A DNA stretch of 64,000 bases from positions 82,081 to 146,080 of the forward strand of contig DASVQB010000024.1 in the NCBI GenBank assembly GCA_036389295.1, in the 5' to 3' direction. The position numbers and the translations under genes are program-made. Of the stretch, positions 41,688-50,641 are shown piece by piece. Position 1 is the first letter of the stretch. Every line of letters starts with the position of its first letter. Source of the stretch: AC-37 sp036389295 (GTDB lineage: Bacteria > Actinomycetota > Thermoleophilia > Solirubrobacterales > Thermoleophilaceae). The notes under the pieces were generated by a model. That model did not search any database and had not been told where the DNA came from. It was given only the letters and a program-made list of their open reading frames with translations.

Positions 41688-44600
41688 GTGGCCCCCGCGG
41701 TCCATCTCCACGTCCACTCCGAGTACTCGCTCCTCGACGGCGCCTGCAAGATCGACGCCCTCGCCGCGCGGGCCGCGGAGTTCGGCCAGCCCGCCCTCGG
41801 GCTGACCGACCACGGCGTCATGAACGGCGCCGTCGAGCTCCACAAGGCCTGCGAGAGGCACGGGATCAAGCCGATCCTCGGCTTCGAGGCCTACCTGTGC
41901 GACGACCTCGCCTCGGACGCCGTCCGCTACGAGCGCAACCACCTGACCCTGCTGGCCGCCACGGACGAGGGCCTCCGCAACCTCGTCAAGCTCACCTCGG
42001 CCGGCTTCCTCGAGGGCAACAAGCGCGGCAAGTGCAACGTCGACATGGCGCTGCTCGAGCGCCACTCGGCCGGCGTGATCGCGCTCACGGGCTGCCTCCA
42101 GTCGCGCTTCTGCCGCCGGCTCGTGGACGGCAACCCGGCCGAGGCCCGCGCCCACGTCGACGACCTGATGCGCGTCTTCGGCGCCGACAACGTCTACTTC
42201 GAGGTCCAGCGGAACGGCCTCGCCGAGCAGGACCGCGCGAACGAGGGGATCGTCCGGATCGCCCGCGAGGTGGGCCGGCCGCTCGTGGGGACCGCGGACG
42301 TCCACTACCTGCGCCGCGAGGACTACGACAACCACAAGGCGCTCCTGTGCGTGCAGACCAAGTCGACGATCGACGCGCCGAAGCTGTCGTTCGACACCAA
42401 CGAGTTCTACCTGAAGGACTCCGGCGAGATGGAGCGCTCGTTCGCCGACTGGCCGGAGGCGATCGCGTCCACGGTCGAGATCGCCGAGCGCTGCGACGCC
42501 ACCATCGCGCTGAACCAGATGCTCCTGCCGCGCTACCCGACGCCGGACGGGCAGGGGGAGGTCGACTACCTGCGCCTGCTGGCCGCCGAGGGCCTGCGCC
42601 GCCGCTACGGCGACCCGCCGCCGGCCGAGGCCGTCGAGCGGCTCGAGATGGAGCTCGGCGTGATCGAGCGGATGGGGTTCGCGGCGTACTTCCTGATCGT
42701 CTGGGACTTCGTCAAGTTCGCGAAGGACAACGGGATCGCGGTGGGGCCCGGGCGCGGGTCCGCGGCGGGCTCGATCGTCGCCTACTCGCTGAGCATCACC
42801 GACGTCGACCCGCTCGCCTACGGGCTGCTCTTCGAGCGCTTCCTCAACGCCGAGCGCATCTCGATGCCTGACATCGACATCGACTTCTCGGTGAAGGGCC
42901 GCGAGCGCGTGATCCGCTACGTGGCGGACAAGTACGGCCACGACTGCGTGGCCCAGATCGTCACCTTCGGCCGCATGTTCCCGCGCGCGGCCACGCGCGA
43001 CGCGGCGCGGGTGCTCGGCTTCGACTACGGCGCGGGCGACCGGCTCGCGAAGATGATCCCCGACCCGATCATGGGCCGGCCGCCGTCGTTCGAGGACTGC
43101 CTGAAGCCCGGCGAGGAGCTGGCGCGCGCGTACGCCGAGGACCCGCAGGCCAGGCAGATCGTGGACGTCGCGCGCGGGCTCGAGGGGATCGTGCGCAACT
43201 CGTCGATCCACGCGGCCGCGGTCGTGATCGCGGACCGCCCGCTCACGGACGTGGTCCCGCTCCAGCTGGCGGAGGACCGCGGCGAGGTGACCGAGGACGG
43301 CGGCCGCGCGTACAGGACGGTCACGCAGTACTCGATGAAGCCGATCGAGGACATCGGGCTCCTGAAGATGGACTTCCTGGGGCTGCGGAACCTCGACGTG
43401 ATCGAGTCGGCGCTCGACATCATCGAGCGCTCCACCGGCGCGCGCCCGGACATGGCCGAGCTGCCGCTGGACGACGCGCGGACCTACGAGATGCTCGCCC
43501 GCGGCGACTCCGTCGGCGTGTTCCAGTTCGAGTCCGAGGGCATGCGCGAGGCGCTGAAGAAGGTGCGCCCCACCGAGTTCGACGACCTGGTCGCCCTGGT
43601 GGCCCTGTACCGGCCGGGCGCCATGCGCTTCATCGACACGTACGCGAGGAACAAGCGCAACCCCGACGCCGTCACCTACATCGACGACCGCCTGCGGCCG
43701 ATCACCGAGGCCACCTACTCGGTGATCCTCTACCAGGAGCAGTCGATGCAGATCGCCAAGGAGATCGCGGGCTTCTCGGGCCCCGAGGCGGACGACCTGC
43801 GCAAGGCGATCGGCAAGAAGGACCGCGCCCGGATGGCGTCGATGAAGGAGCGCTTCGCGCAGGGCGCCCGCTCGACCGGCACCTCGGACGCGGTGATCCA
43901 GCAGCTGTGGGCGGTCAACGAGGCCGCCGCCGACTACTCGTTCAACCGCTCGCACGCGGCCTGCTACGCGCTGATCGCCTACCGCACCGCCTGGCTGCGG
44001 TCGAACTACCCGGCCGAGTACATGGCCGCCCTGATCTCGTCGGTCATGTCCACCAAGGACAAGGTGCCGTTCTTCGTCTCCCGCTGCGAGGAGATGGGGA
44101 TCGAGGTGCTGCCGCCGGACGTGAACGAGTCCGGGCACGACTTCGTGGTCACCGCCGGCAACATCCGCTTCGGGCTCGACGCCGTGAAGAACGTGGGGGC
44201 GGCGGCGGTCGACGCCGTGGTGGCCGCCCGCGAGGAGGGCGGCCCGTTCACGTCGATCTGGGACTTCTGCGAGCGGGTCGACTGCCGGGCGGTGAACAAG
44301 AAGGCGATCGAGTCGCTCGTGCGCTGCGGCGCGCTCGACTCGACCGGCGCCACCCGCGCCGGGATGCTGGCGGTGCTGCCGCACGCCCAGGCCGCCGGCG
44401 CGAAGGCGCAGCAGGACGCCCAGCTCGGCCAGGCCTCGATCTTCGACCTCGAGGAGCCGGGGCCCGCCGCCGGCGGCGGGGGAGGCGGACCCGCGATCGC
44501 GCGCCAGCACCCGCCGGTGCCGCCGCTGCCGGACGACCGCAAGGACCTGAACGCCATGGAGAAGGAGACGCTCGGGCTGTTCCTCTCCTCGCACCCGCTG

Positions 44601-45188
44601 AAGGAGCTGCGGCCGGCGCTGCGCGCCCGGGTCGATTGCGGCCTCGCGGCCCTCGCGTCCAAGAAGGACGGCGAGTGGGTCACGGTCGGCGGGATGATCG
44701 CCGAGTGCAAGCGGATCCGGACCAAGAAGGGCGACCCGATGCTGTTCGCCACGCTCGACGACCTCGAGGCGCAGGTCGAGATGCTCGTCTTCAACTCCGC
44801 CTACGCGGCCAACTCGGAGAAGATCGACGTCGACAAGGTCGTGATCGTGCGCGGGCGGGTGGACCACAAGGACCAGGGCGAGACCAAGCTGGTGGTCCAG
44901 GAGGCCGAGGTGTTCGACCCCACGCCCGAGGAGGTCGAGGAGGCGCGCGAGCGGGCGGGCGCGATCCTGGCGCCGCCGCGGCTCACCCTGCGCGTCCCGG
45001 CCGGGATCGACGCCGGCTGGCTGGAGGAGCTGAAGGAGGTCGTCTCGCACAACCGCGGCGACCACGAGCTCGTCCTGCGGGTCGGCGAGCGGACGCTGGT
45101 GCTGGGCGAGCAGTACCGCGTCTCCCCGTCCCGCTTCAGGGCGGAGCTGGACGCCCTGCCGGGCGCCTCCGAGGTCCTGGCCGCCTGA
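41688..45188 (+). CDS. dnaE: DNA polymerase III subunit alpha
   Basis: A 1166-residue C-family replicative polymerase. The N-terminal PHP domain begins HLHVHSEYSLLDGACK and has GLTDHGVMNG; the palm contains GPGRGSAAGSIVAYSL near 348-363 and the catalytic PDIDIDF near 395-401; the helix-hairpin-helix and OB-fold regions occupy about 820-1120 (ending VVIVRGRVDHKDQGETKL). Full length for DnaE1, with no intein. It is the catalytic subunit for chromosome replication. GTG start after a TACGAT box. Confidence 0.96.
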   Translation: MAPAVHLHVHSEYSLLDGACKIDALAARAAEFGQPALGLTDHGVMNGAVELHKACERHGIKPILGFEAYLCDDLASDAVRYERNHLTLLAATDEGLRNLVKLTSAGFLEGNKRGKCNVDMALLERHSAGVIALTGCLQSRFCRRLVDGNPAEARAHVDDLMRVFGADNVYFEVQRNGLAEQDRANEGIVRIAREVGRPLVGTADVHYLRREDYDNHKALLCVQTKSTIDAPKLSFDTNEFYLKDSGEMERSFADWPEAIASTVEIAERCDATIALNQMLLPRYPTPDGQGEVDYLRLLAAEGLRRRYGDPPPAEAVERLEMELGVIERMGFAAYFLIVWDFVKFAKDNGIAVGPGRGSAAGSIVAYSLSITDVDPLAYGLLFERFLNAERISMPDIDIDFSVKGRERVIRYVADKYGHDCVAQIVTFGRMFPRAATRDAARVLGFDYGAGDRLAKMIPDPIMGRPPSFEDCLKPGEELARAYAEDPQARQIVDVARGLEGIVRNSSIHAAAVVIADRPLTDVVPLQLAEDRGEVTEDGGRAYRTVTQYSMKPIEDIGLLKMDFLGLRNLDVIESALDIIERSTGARPDMAELPLDDARTYEMLARGDSVGVFQFESEGMREALKKVRPTEFDDLVALVALYRPGAMRFIDTYARNKRNPDAVTYIDDRLRPITEATYSVILYQEQSMQIAKEIAGFSGPEADDLRKAIGKKDRARMASMKERFAQGARSTGTSDAVIQQLWAVNEAAADYSFNRSHAACYALIAYRTAWLRSNYPAEYMAALISSVMSTKDKVPFFVSRCEEMGIEVLPPDVNESGHDFVVTAGNIRFGLDAVKNVGAAAVDAVVAAREEGGPFTSIWDFCERVDCRAVNKKAIESLVRCGALDSTGATRAGMLAVLPHAQAAGAKAQQDAQLGQASIFDLEEPGPAAGGGGGGPAIARQHPPVPPLPDDRKDLNAMEKETLGLFLSSHPLKELRPALRARVDCGLAALASKKDGEWVTVGGMIAECKRIRTKKGDPMLFATLDDLEAQVEMLVFNSAYAANSEKIDVDKVVIVRGRVDHKDQGETKLVVQEAEVFDPTPEEVEEARERAGAILAPPRLTLRVPAGIDAGWLEELKEVVSHNRGDHELVLRVGERTLVLGEQYRVSPSRFRAELDALPGASEVLAA

Positions 45189-45215
45189 CCAAGACCACGA
45201 CCCGGGCCTTCGGTT

Positions 45216-45221
45216 TACACT
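45216..45221 (+). promoter_or_regulatory. -10 box of a leaderless promoter (Cys-rich protein gene)
   Basis: TACACT ends 6 nt before GTG 45228. Confidence 0.5.
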
Positions 45222-45227
45222 CGACCG

Positions 45228-45620
45228 GTGCCGGGCGCGGTCCCAACCCAGGAGCTCTCCGAGTGCCGTCGCTGCTGCGCGTTCTGCGACCGCGTCGTGC
45301 TCCCCTCGGGCTGTCTCGAGTCGGGCTGTCCCTACCTCTACCTCTACGACGACGAGACGACCGGGCGGCGGTTCATGGGCTGCCTCGAGAAGGTCTTCCG
45401 GGTCGAGATCGACCTCGAGCTCTTCCGCGAGGCGGAGCGCACCCGGCACGGCTTCGGCGGCGTGAAGCTCACCGGCTCGCCGACGCCCCGCTGCCGCACC
45501 TCGGTAGAGCGCGCCTACCACGGCTGCGGCGACGCCTTCGAGTGCGTCAACCCGACGTTCTTCGCGGAGCCGCAGGCGGACGAGGCGCCGGCGGACTTCG
45601 ACCTCCGCGACAGCCTCTAG
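45228..45620 (+). CDS. Cys-rich hypothetical protein
   Basis: A 130-residue protein with about ten cysteines. The N-terminal cluster CRRCCAFCDRVV then SGCLESGCPYLYLY (about residues 13-40) and later FMGCLE, PRCRTSVERAYHGCG and FECVNP look like metal or Fe-S ligands, though the spacing does not match a ferredoxin CxxCxxCxxxC exactly. The well-defined start, own promoter and ordered sequence argue for a real conserved protein. I do not recognise the family. Its stop overlaps that of the convergent nfo gene by 4 nt. Confidence 0.7.
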   Translation: MPGAVPTQELSECRRCCAFCDRVVLPSGCLESGCPYLYLYDDETTGRRFMGCLEKVFRVEIDLELFREAERTRHGFGGVKLTGSPTPRCRTSVERAYHGCGDAFECVNPTFFAEPQADEAPADFDLRDSL

Positions 45621-46489
45621 CCGCCCCGCCTGCGGCGAGCCTTCAGGCCCTGGGCGCGCAGCTCGCGCATCACCTCGATGTCCTCGAGCGCGGCGCCCCC
45701 GCCCTTCAGCCCCGGCCCCTCGAAGATCGCCGGCAGGCCCTCGAAGCGGGGCTCCGAGAGGAAGGCGGCGCAGCCGGAGCGGCCCAGCTCGCCCTCCCCG
45801 AGCGGGGCGTGGCGGTCGCGGTTCGAGCCGAGCGGCGCCTGGGAGTCGTTCACGTGCAGGCAGCGGATGCGGTCGAGGCCGACCGTGGACACGCACTCGT
45901 CGACGACCTCCGTGAGGCCCTCGGCGGTCCGGATGTCGAATCCGCTCGCGAGCATGTGGCAGCAGTCGAGGCAGATCCCGAGCCGCTCGTGCCCGCCGCC
46001 CAGCTCGACCAGCCGGGCCAGCTCGGCGAACGAGCGGCCGATCGTGCCCCCGGCGCCGGCGGTGTTCTCGAGCAGGAGCGGGCACGACTCGGACTCGGCG
46101 AGCGCGTGGCGGATCGCGTCGCCGACCCGGTCGAGCGACTCGTCGAGCGGCTCGCCCACCTGCGACCCGGGGTGGACCACCACGCCCACGGCCCCGATCC
46201 GGTCGCCGGTCCGGAGCGCGTGGGCGAGCGCGTCGAGCGACTTCTGCCGGATCGTCGCGTCCTTCGAGGCGCAGTTGATGAGGTACACGGCGTGGATCAG
46301 GACCGCACGCACCGGCCCGGCGGCGAGCAGCTCGCGGAAGTCGGCGACGTCGTCCTCGCGGTGGTTGGTCGGCCGCCAGGCGCGCGGCGACTGGTTGAAG
46401 ATCTGGATCGCGTCGCAGTCGCGCTCGACGCCGCGGTGGAACGCGTTGACGAGCCCGCCCGCCGGGGAGACGTGGCCGCCGATTAGCAT
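45617..46489 (-). CDS. nfo: Deoxyribonuclease IV (AP endonuclease, Nfo family)
   Basis: A 290-residue TIM-barrel AP endonuclease. The N-terminus MLIGGHVSPAGGLVNAFHRG, QIFNQSPRAW, VVHPGSQVG, LLLENTAGAGGTIG (metal Glu), GICLDCCHMLASGFD, LHVNDSQAPLGSNRDRH and HAPLGEGELG contain the trinuclear zinc ligands. It nicks DNA 5' of abasic sites in base-excision repair. ATG 46489 lies only 6 bp from the divergent gltX start, so each promoter must lie in the other's coding sequence. Confidence 0.92.
   Translation of the reverse strand: MLIGGHVSPAGGLVNAFHRGVERDCDAIQIFNQSPRAWRPTNHREDDVADFRELLAAGPVRAVLIHAVYLINCASKDATIRQKSLDALAHALRTGDRIGAVGVVVHPGSQVGEPLDESLDRVGDAIRHALAESESCPLLLENTAGAGGTIGRSFAELARLVELGGGHERLGICLDCCHMLASGFDIRTAEGLTEVVDECVSTVGLDRIRCLHVNDSQAPLGSNRDRHAPLGEGELGRSGCAAFLSEPRFEGLPAIFEGPGLKGGGAALEDIEVMRELRAQGLKARRRRGG
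46484..46489 (+). promoter_or_regulatory. -10 box of a leaderless promoter (gltX), over the nfo start codon
   Basis: TAGCAT ends 6 nt before GTG 46496. Its last three bases are the complement of the nfo ATG, so gltX initiation sits on the nfo start. Confidence 0.5.
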
Positions 46490-46495
46490 CGCGGT

Positions 46496-47812
46496 GTGGC
46501 AGAGGGCATGAGGGTCCGCTTCGCCCCGTCTCCGACCGGGGCGCTGCACATCGGCGGGGCGAGGACGGCACTGTACAACTGGCTCCTGGCCCGCCGGTCG
46601 GGCGGCGCGTTCGTCCTCCGGATCGAGGACACCGACCGCGAGCGCTCGACGCCGGAGAACGTCGAGCAGATCCACGACGCGCTCCGCTGGCTCGGGCTCG
46701 ACCACGACGAGGGGCCGTACTCGCAGAGCGAGCGGCGTCCGCGCCACGAGGAGGAGATCGCCCGGCTTGTGGGGGAGGGCCACGCGTACCTCGACGAGGG
46801 CGCGGTCCGGCTGCGCGTGCCCGACGAGGGGGAGACGGTCGTCTCCGACGTCATCCGCGGCGAGGTCCGCTTCGAGCACTCGGCGATCGACGACTTCGTG
46901 GTCGCGCGCTCGGACGGCAGCCCGCTCTACAACCTGGCCGTCGCGGTCGACGACCGCGACATGGGCATCACGCACGTCGTCCGCGGGGCCGACCACCTCT
47001 CGAACACCCCGCGCCAGATCATGATCCTGCGCGCTCTCGGCGCCGAGCCGCCGGTCTACGCGCACGTGCCGCTCCTCCACGGCCCGGACGGCAAGAAGCT
47101 CTCGAAGCGCCACGGCGCGGCGTCGGTCCAGGAGCTGCGCGAGGCCGGCTACCTGCCGGAGGCGGTGCGCAACTACGTGGCACTGCTCGGCTGGGGCTAC
47201 GACGAGAGCACCACGTTCTTCACGACCGGCGAGCTGGTCGAGCGCTTCTCGCTCGAGCGGGTGTCGAAGGCGCCGGCCGTCTTCGACGAGAAGAAGCTCC
47301 GCTGGATGAACGGCCGCTACCTGCGCGAGCTGACGGTGGACGAGCTGAGGTCGCGGCTCGAGGAGCGCCACGGGCGCGAGCTGCCGCGGACGGCCGTCGA
47401 GATCGCGCAGGAGAAGATGCAGACGCTCGCCGACTTCTGGCCGCTGGCGGGGTTCCTCGTGGAGCCGCAGCCGAACGACGAGAAGGCGTGGCGGAAGGTG
47501 ATGCGCGACGGGGCCGATGCGCGCCTCGCGCGGGCGCGGCAGGCGATCGCGAGCGCCGAGCCGTTCGACGCGGAGGGCCTCGAGGCGGTCCTCGGCCCGC
47601 TCGTGGACGAGCTCGGCGTGAAGGCGCGCGACCTCTACCAGCCGATCCGCGTGGCCATCACCGGGTCCACGATCTCGCCCGGGATCTTCGAGTCGGTGGC
47701 CGCCCTAGGTCGCGAGGAGACGCTGGCCAGGATCGACCGCGCGCTCGCCGAGCTCGGGGCGGCGGGAGGCTCTGTCCCCGAATCGGGTGACAGCTCCACC
47801 CGATCCGGTTAG
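46496..47812 (+). CDS. gltX: Glutamate--tRNA ligase
   Basis: A 438-residue class I synthetase. FAPSPTGALHIGGARTAL holds the HIGH element (HIGG at 18-21), LRIEDTDRERS binds glutamate, and KKLSKRHGA near 199-207 is the KMSKS loop. The C-terminal anticodon domain is somewhat short, and a ~13-residue Ser/Gly tail follows. With gatCA at the right edge of the window, this enzyme is probably non-discriminating and supplies Glu-tRNA-Gln for amidation; that is inference. GTG start after TAGCAT. Confidence 0.95.
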   Translation: MAEGMRVRFAPSPTGALHIGGARTALYNWLLARRSGGAFVLRIEDTDRERSTPENVEQIHDALRWLGLDHDEGPYSQSERRPRHEEEIARLVGEGHAYLDEGAVRLRVPDEGETVVSDVIRGEVRFEHSAIDDFVVARSDGSPLYNLAVAVDDRDMGITHVVRGADHLSNTPRQIMILRALGAEPPVYAHVPLLHGPDGKKLSKRHGAASVQELREAGYLPEAVRNYVALLGWGYDESTTFFTTGELVERFSLERVSKAPAVFDEKKLRWMNGRYLRELTVDELRSRLEERHGRELPRTAVEIAQEKMQTLADFWPLAGFLVEPQPNDEKAWRKVMRDGADARLARARQAIASAEPFDAEGLEAVLGPLVDELGVKARDLYQPIRVAITGSTISPGIFESVAALGREETLARIDRALAELGAAGGSVPESGDSSTRSG

Positions 47813-47830
47813 GGCCTGAGCCCCAATCCC
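47809..47830 (+). promoter_or_regulatory. Motif shared with the giant-gene start region
   Basis: TTAGGGCCTGAGCCCCAATC here parallels CTAGGGCGATGCCCCTAACC at 32040-32059. Both have TAGGGC, a 3-4 nt spacer, GCCCC and A-rich then CCCG sequence, and both have a CCCGAwCCGGTTA element adjacent. A common regulator or RNA hairpin is possible. Confidence 0.35.
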
Positions 47831-47870
47831 GCTCCCGGCGCTCGATCGGCGCTCAACTCGGAACCTTGCC

Positions 47871-49034
47871 ATGCCGACAACAAGCACCGGACGAATTCCC
47901 GATCCGCCGCCGATTCCCCCCGAACCGCCACGGAAGGCAATCCCCCTCGTGAAGAGAGCACTCAAGCCGGTGCCGAGCCGGCCAACCTCCGCCGCCGAGC
48001 CCGTCAGGCGTCCCGCCGCAGAAGGCCACGGACGCCGGCTCACGGCCGCGTTCGAGGCGCTCGAGGCGTTCCCCGCCCTCGCCGAGTCGCGGAACCGGGT
48101 GCTGAGGCTCGTCCGCGAGGAGCACACGGCCGCCGGCGACGTCGTCGCCGCGATCGAGTCTGACGTCTCGCTCGTCATCGCGGTCCTGCGGATCGCCAAC
48201 CGCGCGCCGGCCCCCAAGCGCGGCCGGATCGCCAGCGTGCCCGAGGCGATCGAGCTCCTCACGCCGAGCGGCGTCGAGGCCCTGGCCGCCCGCACCGCGG
48301 TGTTCGACTTCTTCGAGCGGATCCCGGGCTGGGACGCCGCCCCCGAGCGCTTCCGGCTCCACGCCGTCGCCACGCAGCGCGCGGCCGACCGGATCGCCAA
48401 GGAGACCGAGTACGCCGACCGCGACGAGCTGCTCGTCTCTGCGCTGCTCCACGACATCGGGAAGCTCGTCCTCGTCCACGCCTACCCGGGCTACCCCGGC
48501 CAGGTCCACGGCGAGGCCAGGACCCCCGAGGAGCGCCTCCACCGCGAGCGTCGCGAGCTGGGCGTCGACCACGCGCTGGTCGGCGGCGTGCTCGCCAGGC
48601 GCTGGGGCCTGCCGGCCCGCCTGGCCGCGGCGATCGAGCGCCACCACGCCGACGACGTCCAGGGCGAGGCCGCCGTCATCCGGCTCGCCGACATGCTCGC
48701 CCACTACTCCCAGGGCCACCCCGTCGAGCCGGCCCGCATGCTCAAGGTCGCCCGCGAGCTCGGCCTCGACGCCGACAAGCTCCGCGGCGTGATGTACGAG
48801 CTGCCGTACCCGAGCGGCCAGCAGCGCCGCCAGATCGACCCCTGCCCGCTGTCGGCCCGCGAGGTCGACGTCCTCAAGCGGCTGGCCGAGGGCAAGGTCT
48901 ACAAGCAGATCGCCCTCGAGCTGAACCTCTCGACGAGCACCGTGCGGACCCACCTGCACAACACGTACGCGAAGCTCGGCGCGGTCGACCGCGCGCAGGC
49001 CGTCCTGCTCGCCACCCAGCGCGGCTGGCTCTAG
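47871..49034 (+). CDS. HDOD-domain regulator with C-terminal LuxR-type HTH
   Basis: A 387-residue protein. Residues 1-55 are Pro-rich and probably disordered; 60-250 form an HDOD/HD-like domain (SDVSLVIAVLRIANR, then SALLHDIGKLVLVH near 187-200 and ERHH); 320-387 form a LuxR/NarL helix-turn-helix (LSAREVDVLKRLAEGKVYKQ, STSTVRTHLHNTYAKL). There is no receiver domain. HDOD proteins regulate signalling and motility in several phyla; coupling to a DNA-binding domain suggests direct transcription control. ATG start with GGAA upstream. Its stop overlaps that of a convergent sensor kinase by 4 nt. Confidence 0.85.
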   Translation: MPTTSTGRIPDPPPIPPEPPRKAIPLVKRALKPVPSRPTSAAEPVRRPAAEGHGRRLTAAFEALEAFPALAESRNRVLRLVREEHTAAGDVVAAIESDVSLVIAVLRIANRAPAPKRGRIASVPEAIELLTPSGVEALAARTAVFDFFERIPGWDAAPERFRLHAVATQRAADRIAKETEYADRDELLVSALLHDIGKLVLVHAYPGYPGQVHGEARTPEERLHRERRELGVDHALVGGVLARRWGLPARLAAAIERHHADDVQGEAAVIRLADMLAHYSQGHPVEPARMLKVARELGLDADKLRGVMYELPYPSGQQRRQIDPCPLSAREVDVLKRLAEGKVYKQIALELNLSTSTVRTHLHNTYAKLGAVDRAQAVLLATQRGWL

Positions 49035-50242
49035 CCGGCGCCGTCGCGGCCGGCCCCGCGAGGCGCCGTCGCGGATCCGTCGAGCGGCGCCCGCACCAGG
49101 ACCTTCGTCCCGCGGCCGCCGGTCTCGATCTCGAGCCGGCCGCCGATCAGCTCGGCCCGCTCGCGCATGCTGGCGAGCCCGATGTGGCCCGGCTCGGTCG
49201 ACGCCAGCGGCTCGCTGCCGGTGAAGCCGTGGCCGTCGTCGGCCACCCGCAGCTCGACCTCGTCGCCGAGCGTGCGGAGCGTCACCACGACCCGGCTCGC
49301 GCCCGCGTGGCGGCCGGCGTTCGCCACCGCCTCCTGCGCGATCCCGAACAGCGTGCCGCACAGCTCGTTCGAGAGGTCGAGCTGCTCGACCGCCAGCTCG
49401 ACCTCCAGGTCGTAGCGGCGCTGCCAGACCGGCAGGCACTGCTCGACCGCGGTGTCGAACGACAGCTCGTCGAACGCGTACGGGCCGAGTCCGACGATCT
49501 CGTCCCGCAGCGCGGCGATGTTCCGCTCGGCGATCAGCCGGGCCTCGCTCAGCCGGTCGCGGACGCCGTCCACGTCGCCCCGGTCCACGGCGCGGTCGAC
49601 CGACGCGAGCACGAGGTCCAGGCTCACGAGCTCCTGCACCGGCCCGTCGTGGATCGCCTCGGCCAGGCTGCGGCGGACCTGGTTCTCGGCCTCGATGTTC
49701 CGGCGCGACAGCTCGCGCGCCTGGAGCCGCGCCGCGGACTCGGCCGTCCGCAGCCGGCCGACGAACAGCCCGCAGCAGAGCGCCGAGCCCGAGAACAGGG
49801 TCTCCGAGAACAGGAGCCGGCCGCCGTGGATCGGCGTGTCGAGGGCGACGCCGAGCGGCACCAGGAAGGCGATCCCCACGACCGCCACCGCGAGCCCGCG
49901 CCCCTCGCCCTGGAAGTACGAGTGCGTGGCGATCAGGAACAGCGCGACGAACCGGACGCCCTCGTAGGAGTTCGGCTCGGCGACCTGGACGAGGGCGAGC
50001 AGCAGCAGGTCGCCGGCCGCCATCGCCGGGTTGGCGGCGAGCGCGGGCCGCCGGCGCGCCTGCCAGAGGTGCACGAGGGCCCACGGGAGCGCGACGGCGG
50101 CCAGGATCGCGGCCACGCGGCCGCGGTGCGGGACGTCGAACGCCGCGGTGGCCGCCAGCGCGGCGAGGACGAGCACGACCCGCAGCGTCGCGAACCAGAT
50201 GAACGGCTCCTCCGACTGGAGGGGGAGGCGCCGCGACGTCAC
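49031..50242 (-). CDS. NarL-type sensor histidine kinase
   Basis: A 403-residue membrane sensor kinase. Residues about 14-165 hold five or six transmembrane helices with no large periplasmic loop. HisKA_3 follows, with the phosphoacceptor H198 in SLAEAIHDGPVQELVSLDL, then the HATPase region with N box GIAQEAVANAGRHAGASRV and G box DDGHGF and GHIGLASMRERAELIGG. This group normally phosphorylates REC-LuxR regulators, but no REC protein is next to it; the convergent neighbour is the HDOD-LuxR protein. The VanZ gene is upstream and overlaps its start by 4 nt. Confidence 0.9.
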   Translation of the reverse strand: MTSRRLPLQSEEPFIWFATLRVVLVLAALAATAAFDVPHRGRVAAILAAVALPWALVHLWQARRRPALAANPAMAAGDLLLLALVQVAEPNSYEGVRFVALFLIATHSYFQGEGRGLAVAVVGIAFLVPLGVALDTPIHGGRLLFSETLFSGSALCCGLFVGRLRTAESAARLQARELSRRNIEAENQVRRSLAEAIHDGPVQELVSLDLVLASVDRAVDRGDVDGVRDRLSEARLIAERNIAALRDEIVGLGPYAFDELSFDTAVEQCLPVWQRRYDLEVELAVEQLDLSNELCGTLFGIAQEAVANAGRHAGASRVVVTLRTLGDEVELRVADDGHGFTGSEPLASTEPGHIGLASMRERAELIGGRLEIETGGRGTKVLVRAPLDGSATAPRGAGRDGAG

Positions 50243-50622
50243 CGCGTCCGGCGGGTGACGAGGAGGGCCGCGATCGCCATGCCGGCGGCGTCGATCGCGA
50301 CGTCGACGGGCGTGCCGTGCCTGCCGTCGACGAAGGTCTGGTGGTACTCGTCGCTGGCCGCGTACGCCAGCGAGCCGAGGAACGCGACCGCCACGGCGCC
50401 GCGGCGCGTCATGCCGTCGCGCAGCGCCCGCCAGAGCAGCAGCCAGAGCAGCCCGTACTCGGCGGCGTGGACCAGCTTGCGGCCGATCAGGTCCCAGGTG
50501 CCGAGCCCCGTGGACAGGTCGGGCTGGGCCGATAGCGCGAAGATGACGGCCATCAGCGCGAGCGGCGGCGCCCAGCGGCCGAGCAGGACGGTCGTGCGGG
50601 AGCGGGTCCGCGTCACGTCCAT
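50239..50622 (-). CDS. VanZ-family membrane protein
   Basis: A 127-residue, four-helix VanZ-like protein: LMAVIFALSAQPDLS (the FxxSaq motif), RKLVHAAEYGLLWLLLWRAL (KxxHxxEYgxL), LAYAASDEYHQTFVDGRHGT (DExhQxfvpgR) and VDVAIDAAGMAIAALL. These are the family's conserved blocks. VanZ gives low-level teicoplanin resistance in enterococci; the role of chromosomal homologues is unclear. Divergent from the Rrf2 gene, co-directional with the kinase. Confidence 0.9.
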   Translation of the reverse strand: MDVTRTRSRTTVLLGRWAPPLALMAVIFALSAQPDLSTGLGTWDLIGRKLVHAAEYGLLWLLLWRALRDGMTRRGAVAVAFLGSLAYAASDEYHQTFVDGRHGTPVDVAIDAAGMAIAALLVTRRTR

Positions 50623-50626
50623 AACC

Positions 50627-50632
50627 TAGACT
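50627..50632 (+). promoter_or_regulatory. -10 box (Rrf2 gene)
   Basis: TAGACT ends 9 nt before GTG 50642, giving at most a very short leader. Confidence 0.4.
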
Positions 50633-50641
50633 CGCAGCGGC

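Noticed and set aside
41688..45188. Intein in dnaE
   Set aside because: The protein is of normal length and shows no intein blocks at the catalytic insertion sites.
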